A stretch of DNA of 9,356 nucleotides from NCBI GenBank assembly GCA_003512875.1, contig DONZ01000211.1, forward strand, positions 1 through 9,356, in the 5' to 3' direction. This document shows, piece after piece, positions 1-5,690 of the stretch; positions within the stretch are counted from its first letter, which is position 1, and each line of letters starts with the position of its first letter. A model generated the notes under the pieces. It had not been told where the DNA came from. It did not search any database and was given only the letters and a program-made list of their open reading frames with translations. The translations under genes were made by a program, and so were the position numbers. This stretch comes from Desulfovibrio sp. (GTDB lineage Bacteria; Desulfobacterota; Desulfovibrionia; Desulfovibrionales; Desulfovibrionaceae).

Positions 1-81
1 GATCTGCACAATATTCATGCGCACAGAATTGCTTCCAAGGTCAATAATGCTTACCTTTTTTACCGTTTTTTCGCGAACCAT
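1..81 (-). CDS. Ppx/GppA-family phosphatase, N-terminal fragment (runs off left edge)
   Basis: Reading the minus strand from the ATG at 81 gives 27 codons that continue in frame to base 1. After a short basic lead (MVREKTVKK) comes VSIIDLGSNSVRMNIVQI. This is the first beta-strand and phosphate-1 loop of the ASKHA fold as found at the start of exopolyphosphatase/guanosine pentaphosphatase proteins (typical IDLGSNS-R pattern). Family members cleave phosphate from polyphosphate or pppGpp in the cytoplasm. Only the N-terminus is visible, so Ppx cannot be told from GppA and the catalytic glutamate lies outside the window. A weak AGG about 12 nt upstream is the only ribosome-binding candidate. The gene lies 37 nt beyond the terminator hairpin of the upstream unit, so its promoter must be very close or it depends on read-through. 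The family call rests on 18 residues but the motif is specific. Confidence 0.72.
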   Translation of the reverse strand, partial: MVREKTVKKVSIIDLGSNSVRMNIVQI

Positions 82-118
82 ACAAACAAACCTGCAATAT
101 CACATGTTGAAACAGCAT

Positions 119-150
119 AAAAAAAGCAATGCCCGCGCATTGCCTTTTTT
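119..150 (-). terminator. Rho-independent terminator, possibly bidirectional
   Basis: A perfect 7-bp stem (GCAATGC at 126-132, GCATTGC at 137-143) with a 4-nt loop lies directly after the stop of the double-ACT gene. On the minus strand it is followed by seven T (complement of 119-125); on the plus strand by six T after one C (145-150). It should end the tatA-ACT transcript. No plus-strand gene is visible that would need the other orientation. Confidence 0.82.
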
Positions 151-152
151 AC

Positions 153-587
153 TTAATTCGAACCGCAAACCTTTGAAACGGGCAGCACGGCAATATTATT
201 TTTTTTCAATTCTTCAAGAGCGTATTCTATTCTGTCCAAACGGAAAATAAGCGTCGCATTTTCACTGTTCTTTTGAACGAATGCATACATATATTCAACA
301 TTGACTCCGGCAGTTTCAAAAACCTGCAAAATAGCCTGCAAACCCCCGGGATGGTCTCCTACCTCGACAGCGATAACCCCTGTTTTTCCGACGGTAAAGC
401 CCTTTTCTTTCAATACGTTCTGAGCTTTTTCTATATCATCGACAATAAGGCGCAAAATACCGAAATCCGACGTATCAGCCAAAGACAAGGCGCGGATATT
501 GATACGGGCTTCCGTCAAGGCTTTTGTCACTTCCATTAAACGGCCTGCTTTATTTTCAAGGAATACGGATAATTGTTCAACAATCAT
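153..587 (-). CDS. Tandem ACT-domain protein (COG4747-like amino-acid-binding regulator)
   Basis: The 144-residue protein consists of two ACT domains and little else. ACT1 covers about residues 4-66, with the pattern [11 protein letters not shown]...L..A.INI. ACT2 covers about 72-140, with [20 protein letters not shown] and [13 protein letters not shown] pairs bind amino acids at domain interfaces and act as allosteric or regulatory modules. Stand-alone double-ACT proteins of this type are common in sulfate reducers, often beside phenylacetate-CoA ligase-type genes, but no such gene is visible here. No catalytic domain, signal peptide or membrane segment is present, so it is probably a cytoplasmic homodimer. 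The ATG at 587 lies 2 nt after the tatA stop, and its AAGGAAGG ribosome-binding site is inside the end of tatA, so the two are co-transcribed and probably coupled. The ligand is unknown. Confidence 0.88.
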   Translation of the reverse strand: MIVEQLSVFLENKAGRLMEVTKALTEARINIRALSLADTSDFGILRLIVDDIEKAQNVLKEKGFTVGKTGVIAVEVGDHPGGLQAILQVFETAGVNVEYMYAFVQKNSENATLIFRLDRIEYALEELKKNNIAVLPVSKVCGSN

Positions 588-589
588 AA

Positions 590-784
590 CTAGCCTTCCT
601 TATTTTCTTTTTTAGTATCAGCATTAGGGGTTATATCGATTTCATCAGGCTGGGAAACACCCTGTTTAAAATTCCGTATCGCTTTGCCGAGTCCCGCACC
701 TATTTCCGGAAGTTTCCTCGCTCCAAAAATAACAAGAATCAGCAATAAAACAACCAGTATTTCATGCGTACCAATTCCGAACAT
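590..784 (-). CDS. tatA: Twin-arginine translocase subunit TatA/TatE
   Basis: This 64-residue protein has the standard TatA layout. A short periplasmic start (MFGIGTHE) is followed by one membrane helix at about residues 9-20, the FG hinge (20-21), an amphipathic helix [20 protein letters not shown] and a charged polar tail ending KKENKEG. TatA oligomers form the passage through which folded proteins with RR signal peptides cross the cytoplasmic membrane, together with TatC. No tatC or separate tatB is in the window. Position 8 is Glu, which is usual for TatB and for some bifunctional TatA proteins but is often Gln in Proteobacterial TatA. The ATG at 784 is preceded by GGAGG at 7 nt spacing. 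A strong sigma70-type promoter lies about 30-60 bases upstream, making tatA the first gene of a tatA-ACT unit. Confidence 0.93.
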   Translation of the reverse strand: MFGIGTHEILVVLLLILVIFGARKLPEIGAGLGKAIRNFKQGVSQPDEIDITPNADTKKENKEG

Positions 785-814
785 ATAATCCTCCAGTACA
801 TTGCACTTTTTTCA

Positions 815-843
815 TATATAGCGTCCTATATTTATTTAGTCAA
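815..843 (-). promoter_or_regulatory. Sigma70-type promoter of tatA-ACT unit
   Basis: On the minus strand, TTGACT (838-843) is separated by exactly 17 nt from TATATA (815-820). This gives 5/6 and 5/6 matches to the consensus with ideal spacing. Transcription should begin near 808, leaving a leader of about 24 nt that carries the GGAGG of tatA. It is the best promoter match in the window on the minus strand. Confidence 0.75.
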
Positions 844-861
844 GTTACGAAAGTCCGTAAC
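844..861. promoter_or_regulatory. Operator-like dyad abutting the tatA -35 box
   Basis: GTTACG (844-849) and CGTAAC (856-861) form a perfect 6-bp inverted repeat with a 6-base centre. It touches the -35 hexamer of the tatA promoter directly. It has no following T-run on the minus strand, so it is a poor terminator for the upstream gene and better fits a binding site for a dimeric regulator, or a chance palindrome. Confidence 0.4.
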
Positions 862-882
862 ATGCGATTTTAACAATAAAAA

Positions 883-1173
883 TCAAAATGATGCAAGATA
901 ATTCAAGCGCTGTTTCATTTTTTCTTCCTTATATGCCGCCAGCGTTCCCTCAAATTCTTCCTGTCCCAGAAAAGGTGCCAGAGAAGCCAAAAACGCCTCA
1001 TCAAGCGGCAAAAAAGCTTCAAAGGCTTTTGCTTCCGCAAAATCCCCCTCGTTTTCAAGGCGGAAAACTTCAGAAAGAACAAGCTGTCCCAAGCTTTGCA
1101 CTTCAGGGCTTATGCCTTTTTCTTCCTCCTGCATGATTTTTCGGGCAAGATCTTTTCGTTCTTCCTTGGTCAT
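883..1173 (-). CDS. Small acidic helical protein of unknown function, coupled to the GGDEF/TPR gene
   Basis: I do not recognise this 96-residue protein. It is rich in Glu, Ala, Leu and Phe, has no membrane segment, signal peptide or cysteine, and reads as all-helical. A charged N-terminal helix (about 1-20) is followed by a region with alternating aromatic and acidic residues (ENEGDFAEAKAFEAFLPLDE), which loosely recalls half of a TPR hairpin, and a basic-acidic C-terminal helix. Its ATG (1171-1173) overlaps the stop of the 822-residue gene in a TAATG junction, and a GAGG lies 5 nt upstream inside that gene's last codons. Translation is therefore probably coupled, which suggests a stoichiometric partner of the larger protein. 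Upstream coding density and the good ribosome-binding site make it a real gene. No function can be assigned from sequence. Confidence 0.78.
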   Translation of the reverse strand: MTKEERKDLARKIMQEEEKGISPEVQSLGQLVLSEVFRLENEGDFAEAKAFEAFLPLDEAFLASLAPFLGQEEFEGTLAAYKEEKMKQRLNYLASF

Positions 1174-3641
1174 TAAAACCTCATGCTGTTGCGGCGAACT
1201 TCCATAGCCTCAGTAATTTTTCCCTGCATATCCAAAGCCCTGGCAAGTTCCGCCCATGCCGAACGCCTGAAAGGCAAAAGGGCGATGCTTTGCCTTGCGA
1301 GCATTTCCGCAAGACGGGCATCTTCATGGCTGTCCAGATAAAGCCCCGCCAATAATTGCAGGCTCACGGCATCCTCGCTGTTTTTTTGCAAAGCTTTTTG
1401 CAAATATTCACGGGCTTTTTCAAAATCCCCCTCTTGCATGAAAAGCTTCGCCAAACAGCGGTAAGGAACGGAGCTGGCTTCATCCGCCTGCAAAGCAAGC
1501 TCATACTGTTCTTTCGCGGTTTCAAAATCTTTTTCTTTTTCCGCAATTTCACCCAGCCTGATTCTTGCATACAAATGATCCGGTTTTATGGCGAGGCTTG
1601 CAAGAAAAAATTCCTTCGCCCCTTTCCTGTCTTCCAAAGCGAGATTGGTCGTACCAAGATTGTAACAAGTGGAAAAATCCTTATTGTTTTTGCTGTAAGC
1701 CACTTCAAAAGCATTTTTCGCTTCCGCATGGCGTCCTAAATCCGCAAGGCAAACCCCCAAGGAATTCCATGCCAAAATATTGTCCGTATCCGCCAAAAGA
1801 GCCATGCGGTATTCTTCCACAGCCCCGAACGTATCCCCCAAGCTGAATTTTCTGTCCGCACTGATATTGATCGCCAAACTGTCGAAAACACCCACGTGGG
1901 GAGCCGGCAAAAGCAAGGCGTAATCCAGGGCTTTCCGCGCATTTTCCCACATTTCGGCAGGACTGTAATTCAAATACGGATACATGCACAAACCGACAGC
2001 CCCATGCATGTTGAATTTTTTCCGGATATGCGCCAAAGCATCCTTATACAAGTTTTCCAAAGCCTGCGCAGACGTGTTCTTGTGATAAACCAAAACGCTG
2101 TTGAAACTCAAACTGCCGAATTTCGGCGTTTCCGCATAACAATTTTTCTTCAGTCCATGCTTTTGCAAATATTGTGCGAGAGCTTGCAAAACGGTTTTCA
2201 TGACATGCCCGTGCCGTTTTCCCCCGCCGTATCCCTGCATGTCATTCCACTGCAAAAACAAAAGAGCCAAACCGAATTGCGGATTTTGCTCCCTGGCTAT
2301 GTCCTCATTGATGAGATCCGTAAACTCCCTGTAAGCATAACAACGGGTTTTCTTATCAATATCCGTTGTCGCAAAAGAGCTTTCCGCCACATAAAAAAGC
2401 CTGTCTCCGACACTTACGCCCTCGGTCGGATTTTCAAGCATAAGCACTTCCGCCTCGGCATAATCCGCATACACTTTGCGCAGGACAATTTCCCCTTTGC
2501 GCATATCCGCCGCAGAACCGACGCTGAAGCACATACCCTCGCAAGCGCCGCTTTCACGTCCCAAATCAACCCGGATTTGCGCATAGGGCAAAACAGCCGT
2601 CACAGTGCCGCCGTGCAAAACAATCTGCCTGTAAGCAAGACTTTGCAACGCAGCCATGGCGCTTTGCTTTTCTATGGCTTCCCGCAGGCGTTTTGCCGTG
2701 ATTTTGGCTTTATGCACCAATAAATGCGGAACCTCCTCCACTGCGCGGGAATCGGACGTTCCGTCCCAATCCTGCGGAAATAAGGCATACCCGGCACAAA
2801 AACCGAGCTTTGCATGTTTTTCTTTCAAAAAAGGCTTTTTATACCTGTCGAACTGCACGGTTTCTTCGATAGCAAGACAATCATGGGCAAGATTATCCAT
2901 CATTTTCCGGGTCGCTCCGGGAAACAGGACCGCGAAATTATCTTCGTCAAGCAGCGTGCAGTAGGCATCGCCCGGAATGCTTGTGCGTATTTTTTCCGCA
3001 AGCGCAGGATAATATTGTTCGCCGGCGGAATAGCCCATGGCGGAACGCACGGCATTAAGCCCCAATACGGGCAAAACCATCAAGCCGATACTGCTTTGAC
3101 GCGCCATGGGCAAAGCATGTTCCTGCTCTTCCTGCATAAAAGACACGGCTGAAGAAAAACCGGACATGCCCGACAAAGGAAATTCATTTTCCTGCTTTCG
3201 CATATCGTGCCGCATGGCGGTTTGAAAATATGCATTGATCGCCTGTACTTCTTTTTTTAATTTTTCCATGAAAAAACACGGACGCAAAAGCCCGCTCCGC
3301 TCATCAAGGCGTTCCCGCTTGCATAAATGAATTTTTTCAAGACAAAGCCGTACCAAAGAAGGCAAAAGGGCGAAGTTTTCCTCTTCTGCCCGCACCTCTT
3401 TCAAAAGCAGGACACCAAGCAAAGAATCCTTTATCCGCAAAGGCAAAAGAAGTTTTTTTTCTTCCGGAACATACGCATAGGCTTTGAGTTCGTCTTCCAC
3501 GGGAAAATAAAGCGCATGGCTTTCAAAACCGATGAACGACCGTAAATCAGCACAAAGCTGTTCTTCATATATCAATAAATCCCGCCGCGAAAGAGCGGAA
3601 CGGGTTTTGGGAAAAAACATCTCTTCTTTGATCGCCTGCAT
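1173..3641 (-). CDS. Large cytoplasmic protein with GAF-like region, two degenerate GGDEF domains, FlgT-C-like barrel and seven TPRs
   Basis: This protein has 822 residues. In order: a GAF-like segment (about 26-108). A first GGDEF-like domain opens with DERSGLLRPCFFMEKL (113-128, matching the usual D-LTGL--R--F entry), is interrupted by a polar insert (133-183), and then continues through about 325. A beta-rich stretch (about 340-418, with VDLGRESGACEGM and VGDRL) resembles the FlgT C-terminal barrel. A second GGDEF-like domain spans about 427-590. Seven TPRs of 34-residue period run from 595 to the end. The catalytic signature is DEDNF (232-236) in the first domain and is lost in the second, so cyclic-di-GMP synthesis is unlikely; a scaffold or sensor role is inferred. 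The ATG at 3641 is chosen because AGGGG precedes it at 5 nt and overlaps the lysO stop. An in-frame extension to 3752 would overlap lysO by about 100 nt. Confidence 0.82.
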   Translation of the reverse strand: MQAIKEEMFFPKTRSALSRRDLLIYEEQLCADLRSFIGFESHALYFPVEDELKAYAYVPEEKKLLLPLRIKDSLLGVLLLKEVRAEEENFALLPSLVRLCLEKIHLCKRERLDERSGLLRPCFFMEKLKKEVQAINAYFQTAMRHDMRKQENEFPLSGMSGFSSAVSFMQEEQEHALPMARQSSIGLMVLPVLGLNAVRSAMGYSAGEQYYPALAEKIRTSIPGDAYCTLLDEDNFAVLFPGATRKMMDNLAHDCLAIEETVQFDRYKKPFLKEKHAKLGFCAGYALFPQDWDGTSDSRAVEEVPHLLVHKAKITAKRLREAIEKQSAMAALQSLAYRQIVLHGGTVTAVLPYAQIRVDLGRESGACEGMCFSVGSAADMRKGEIVLRKVYADYAEAEVLMLENPTEGVSVGDRLFYVAESSFATTDIDKKTRCYAYREFTDLINEDIAREQNPQFGLALLFLQWNDMQGYGGGKRHGHVMKTVLQALAQYLQKHGLKKNCYAETPKFGSLSFNSVLVYHKNTSAQALENLYKDALAHIRKKFNMHGAVGLCMYPYLNYSPAEMWENARKALDYALLLPAPHVGVFDSLAINISADRKFSLGDTFGAVEEYRMALLADTDNILAWNSLGVCLADLGRHAEAKNAFEVAYSKNNKDFSTCYNLGTTNLALEDRKGAKEFFLASLAIKPDHLYARIRLGEIAEKEKDFETAKEQYELALQADEASSVPYRCLAKLFMQEGDFEKAREYLQKALQKNSEDAVSLQLLAGLYLDSHEDARLAEMLARQSIALLPFRRSAWAELARALDMQGKITEAMEVRRNSMRF

Positions 3642-3649
3642 AAAAACCC

Positions 3650-4600
3650 CTATAATGAACGTAAATATAAAACCAAAGGAACCAAGAACGGTACGGCAAG
3701 CGTCAAAACCACTCCCGTAAATATTGCAATGATAGCATACCGCTCTCCGCAAAATTTTGCAATGATAGGCAAAGAACTGTCATTTGAAGTCGCCCCGCCT
3801 GCGAAAACAGGCCCGAGCAGACCAAAAAAGCGCACCATTACCGGTGTAAAAACAAGGCAGGCGATTTCCCGCATAATATTCGACAATAAAGCCACAGAGC
3901 CTAAAACCGGACCCACTTCCTGCGAAATGATGGTGGACGACAAACTGTAATAACCAAGCCCGACCCCGACAGCCACGGCATCCAAAAGGGCGAGATTCGG
4001 CACTAGGAAGCTTGCGAACATCGAGCCGAGCACCGTACCAAGCACCGCAGCAAGCGGAACAACAAGAATGACGCCTTTTAATTCCTGAATTATCCTAAAG
4101 GCATGCAAATCAAACCCCACGCTCATTCCTGCCAAAAAAAGCAAAACATACAGAGCCGATAAAGTATATGTTCCGCTGTCCGCTTCAAAAGGCAGAACCT
4201 GCATACAGCCTAAAAAAATTCCGCTCAAAAAGAAACATAAGACAATGCAGGAACTTTTTATTGCCGTCCATTTGCTTTCCTCGATATCCCTGTCGTTTTT
4301 ATGGCTGACTTTATGCCCATGCGTGCCGAGGGCTTCCTTATACCAAAGTTTTGCCACAAGATAGGCAAAAACAAGCGAACCGAGCACGGCGAAAAACGTA
4401 ATGCAAAAAGCCTGTATGCCCAAATCTTTTATTTGCACCATGAGATTTTTATCGCCGCCAAGCCCGAACCCCAGTAAAAACAATAAAATCCAAACAGAAA
4501 GCGCCAGGAGCTTATCCGTCCATTTCACCGCAAAGCCGGATTTGCGGAATAAAAAACCGAAGGGAACGCCCCCGGCAAGCACATAAATCGACGTAAACAT
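3650..4600 (-). CDS. lysO: LysO-family (DUF340/YbjE) lysine exporter
   Basis: A 316-residue polytopic inner-membrane protein with about eight to ten hydrophobic segments. Diagnostic stretches are FGLGGDKNLM (45-54) in the N-terminal half, and in the C-terminal half GVGLGYYSLSSTI (212-224), LLSNIMREIACL (238-249) and AGGATSNDSSLPII (267-280), all typical of LysO proteins. E. coli LysO (YbjE, about 300 residues) exports L-lysine and toxic analogues such as thialysine. A hydrophilic loop with several His, Lys and Asp (about 93-112, GTHGHKVSHKNDRDIEE) links the two halves. The ATG at 4600 follows the stop of the VTT gene with one base between (TAAGATG), and a GAGG-containing purine stretch lies about 11 nt upstream inside that gene. 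Family assignment is secure; lysine as the substrate is inferred from the family. Confidence 0.85.
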   Translation of the reverse strand: MFTSIYVLAGGVPFGFLFRKSGFAVKWTDKLLALSVWILLFLLGFGLGGDKNLMVQIKDLGIQAFCITFFAVLGSLVFAYLVAKLWYKEALGTHGHKVSHKNDRDIEESKWTAIKSSCIVLCFFLSGIFLGCMQVLPFEADSGTYTLSALYVLLFLAGMSVGFDLHAFRIIQELKGVILVVPLAAVLGTVLGSMFASFLVPNLALLDAVAVGVGLGYYSLSSTIISQEVGPVLGSVALLSNIMREIACLVFTPVMVRFFGLLGPVFAGGATSNDSSLPIIAKFCGERYAIIAIFTGVVLTLAVPFLVPLVLYLRSL

Positions 4601-4601
4601 C

Positions 4602-5318
4602 TTATTCTTTTCCTCTGACTATTCCGTCATACAAATGCTTCAAGGTGATATGCCCGGGCAAATTTTTTTTCACAATCAAAAATCCCGAGCAGAAAAGAAC
4701 GGCATAGAAGAAAACGCTCTGCAAAAGCGGCAGGGTATTTTCCGTTTTTCCTGCATTTCCAAGCAAAGCGAAGAGATAATTTTGCGGAATATACCCGATC
4801 ACGGAACCCGCCCAAAAACTCCAAAAAGGTATTTTCGCCGCTCCCGCAAGCATATTCAGAAACGTATTGCTGCCGACGGGCATGATGCGTATGCCAAGAG
4901 CGATTCCAAAAGTCGATTTTGTAAAAATATGTTCCAAACACTGCATACGGGTTTTCATATTTTTTTGAAAAAAATTTTTTGCCAAAAAATTTCCATAGCC
5001 CATGGAAAGCAAACAACCGAGCCCCGCACCCAAAGAAACGATGAAAACGGCAGGCAGCGTGCCATAAAAATATCCCGCGACAAGACTCAGCAGCTGGCGG
5101 GGAACAAAGAAAAATGTGGCAACTCCGCTCAAAAGGAAATACGCGGACAGCCCCCGCATTCCGAACCTGCCGATATAGTGTTCCGTAATTACGGCAAAAG
5201 AAGAATACTCCACTCCGACGTTCCGGAAAAGCAGATATAAAACCGCACAAAATAAAAACAGGGAACCTGCCCTCAATGCCGGCGGAAAAAAAATTCGTGC
5301 ATTGTTCATCAGCGTCAT
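4602..5318 (-). CDS. VTT-domain (DedA/TVP38/TMEM64-like) inner-membrane protein
   Basis: The protein has 238 residues from the preferred ATG at 5318. A first membrane helix (about 14-31) is followed by the VTT core: FVPRQLLSLVAGYFYG (71-86), a Gly-rich helix with SLGAGLGCLLS (95-105), then RIMPVGSNTFLNMLAG (144-159) and GSVIGYIPQNYLFALLGN (171-188). It ends in another membrane helix and a charged tail. VTT/DedA proteins are lipid scramblase-like or transporter-like membrane proteins involved in phospholipid or undecaprenyl-phosphate flipping and envelope homeostasis; which lipid applies here is unknown. The chosen ATG overlaps the stop of the upstream small gene in an ATGA junction, with GAGAG about 6 nt before it. 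An in-frame start ten codons earlier would overlap that gene further and is less likely. Confidence 0.83.
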   Translation of the reverse strand: MTLMNNARIFFPPALRAGSLFLFCAVLYLLFRNVGVEYSSFAVITEHYIGRFGMRGLSAYFLLSGVATFFFVPRQLLSLVAGYFYGTLPAVFIVSLGAGLGCLLSMGYGNFLAKNFFQKNMKTRMQCLEHIFTKSTFGIALGIRIMPVGSNTFLNMLAGAAKIPFWSFWAGSVIGYIPQNYLFALLGNAGKTENTLPLLQSVFFYAVLFCSGFLIVKKNLPGHITLKHLYDGIVRGKE

Positions 5319-5590
5319 TCCGTTCTCTCTATTCCCACTCTGAACCAAAGTATCGGCAAAAGGACAGCCTGCCCCGCAAAGAGCAGATAATCATGCGAAC
5401 CATATGCATAGCCCGCCACGGCGGCAGCCCCCAGGCAAAGACAGACCCTGCGGAAAAGAACGGTATTCCAACAAGCTTTTTTTCCTGTATTTTTCATGGA
5501 ACGGGGACGGAAGGCAAATTTTCCTCCCGCCAAAACCCATGCGAAAATTTGCAAGGCGAAAGCGAAGCAAAAGATGATGTTTTCAATCAT
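5315..5590 (-). CDS. Small membrane protein, LAB_N-like (lipid A disaccharide synthase N-terminal-domain type)
   Basis: This 91-residue protein has three hydrophobic segments (about 3-24, 47-62 and 67-82). The pattern W-A-G near residue 19, the CW pair after a basic linker, and the closing YAYGSHDYLLFAGQAVLL resemble the stand-alone LAB_N domain (COG3952). There, a Trp-containing helix is followed by Y-----D---ilGQ and a terminal helix. Stand-alone LAB_N proteins often accompany lipid A or glycolipid-modifying genes, and here the neighbour is a lipid-handling VTT protein. The match is by eye and moderate. Start choice is uncertain: the ATG at 5590 has no ribosome-binding site, while an in-frame TTG at 5605 (96 residues) has AAGGA 10 nt upstream. 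The stop overlaps the next gene's ATG. It is the first gene of the five-gene minus-strand operon. Confidence 0.68.
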   Translation of the reverse strand: MIENIIFCFAFALQIFAWVLAGGKFAFRPRSMKNTGKKACWNTVLFRRVCLCLGAAAVAGYAYGSHDYLLFAGQAVLLPILWFRVGIERTE

Positions 5591-5612
5591 AAGGGCACTT
5601 GTCAAATTTCAT
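5583..5612 (-). other. Possible 9-codon leader ORF upstream of the LAB_N-like gene
   Basis: An ATG at 5612 sits 3 nt after AGGA and opens a nine-codon frame (MKFDKCPYD). Its TGA lies just inside the ATG of the LAB_N-like gene (ATGATTGA). It is out of frame with that gene. It could couple translation onto the downstream ATG, which has no ribosome-binding site of its own, or it could be chance, with the same AAGGA serving the TTG at 5605 instead. Confidence 0.3.
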
Positions 5613-5654
5613 ATTTCCTTTATATTCATTAACACATTGGCGAAAACGTCCTTA

Positions 5655-5683
5655 TTTGTACCTATAAATACGCAATGAGTAAA
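5655..5683 (-). promoter_or_regulatory. Tentative promoter of the five-gene minus-strand operon
   Basis: In the 100-nt divergent gap, minus-strand TTTACT (5678-5683) is followed after 17 nt by TACAAA (5655-5660). Each hexamer matches the consensus at 4 of 6 positions. It is correctly placed to start a transcript about 55 nt before the LAB_N-like gene. On the plus strand only a TATAAA (5663-5668) without a -35 partner was found for the mutase gene, so that promoter stays unresolved. Confidence 0.35.
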
Positions 5684-5690
5684 GAAATTT

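Noticed and set aside
17..250. Plus-strand open frame over the Ppx start, terminator and ACT end
   Set aside because: It crosses a terminator and two well-supported minus-strand genes, and its translation is low-complexity and basic.
866..884. AT-rich inverted repeat GATTTT-N7-AAAATC after the small acidic gene
   Set aside because: The stem is short and almost all A-T, with no G-C core and no distinct T-run, so it is not a credible terminator.
1896..2723. A 275-codon open frame on the plus strand
   Set aside because: It lies fully antisense to the GGDEF/TPR gene, whose domains and TPR periodicity are clear. Its translation has no recognisable fold and it lacks a convincing ribosome-binding site.
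3642..3752. N-terminal extension of the GGDEF/TPR protein by 37 residues
   Set aside because: It would overlap lysO by about 100 nt, and the ATG at 3641 has a well-placed AGGGG. The hydrophobic look of the extension is a reading-frame echo of the LysO C-terminal helix.
4627..5250. Long open frames of about 200 codons on both strands over the VTT gene
   Set aside because: Both are shadows of the VTT frame. Their translations are rich in Cys, Arg, Phe and Lys without domain patterns, while the VTT frame carries the family motifs.
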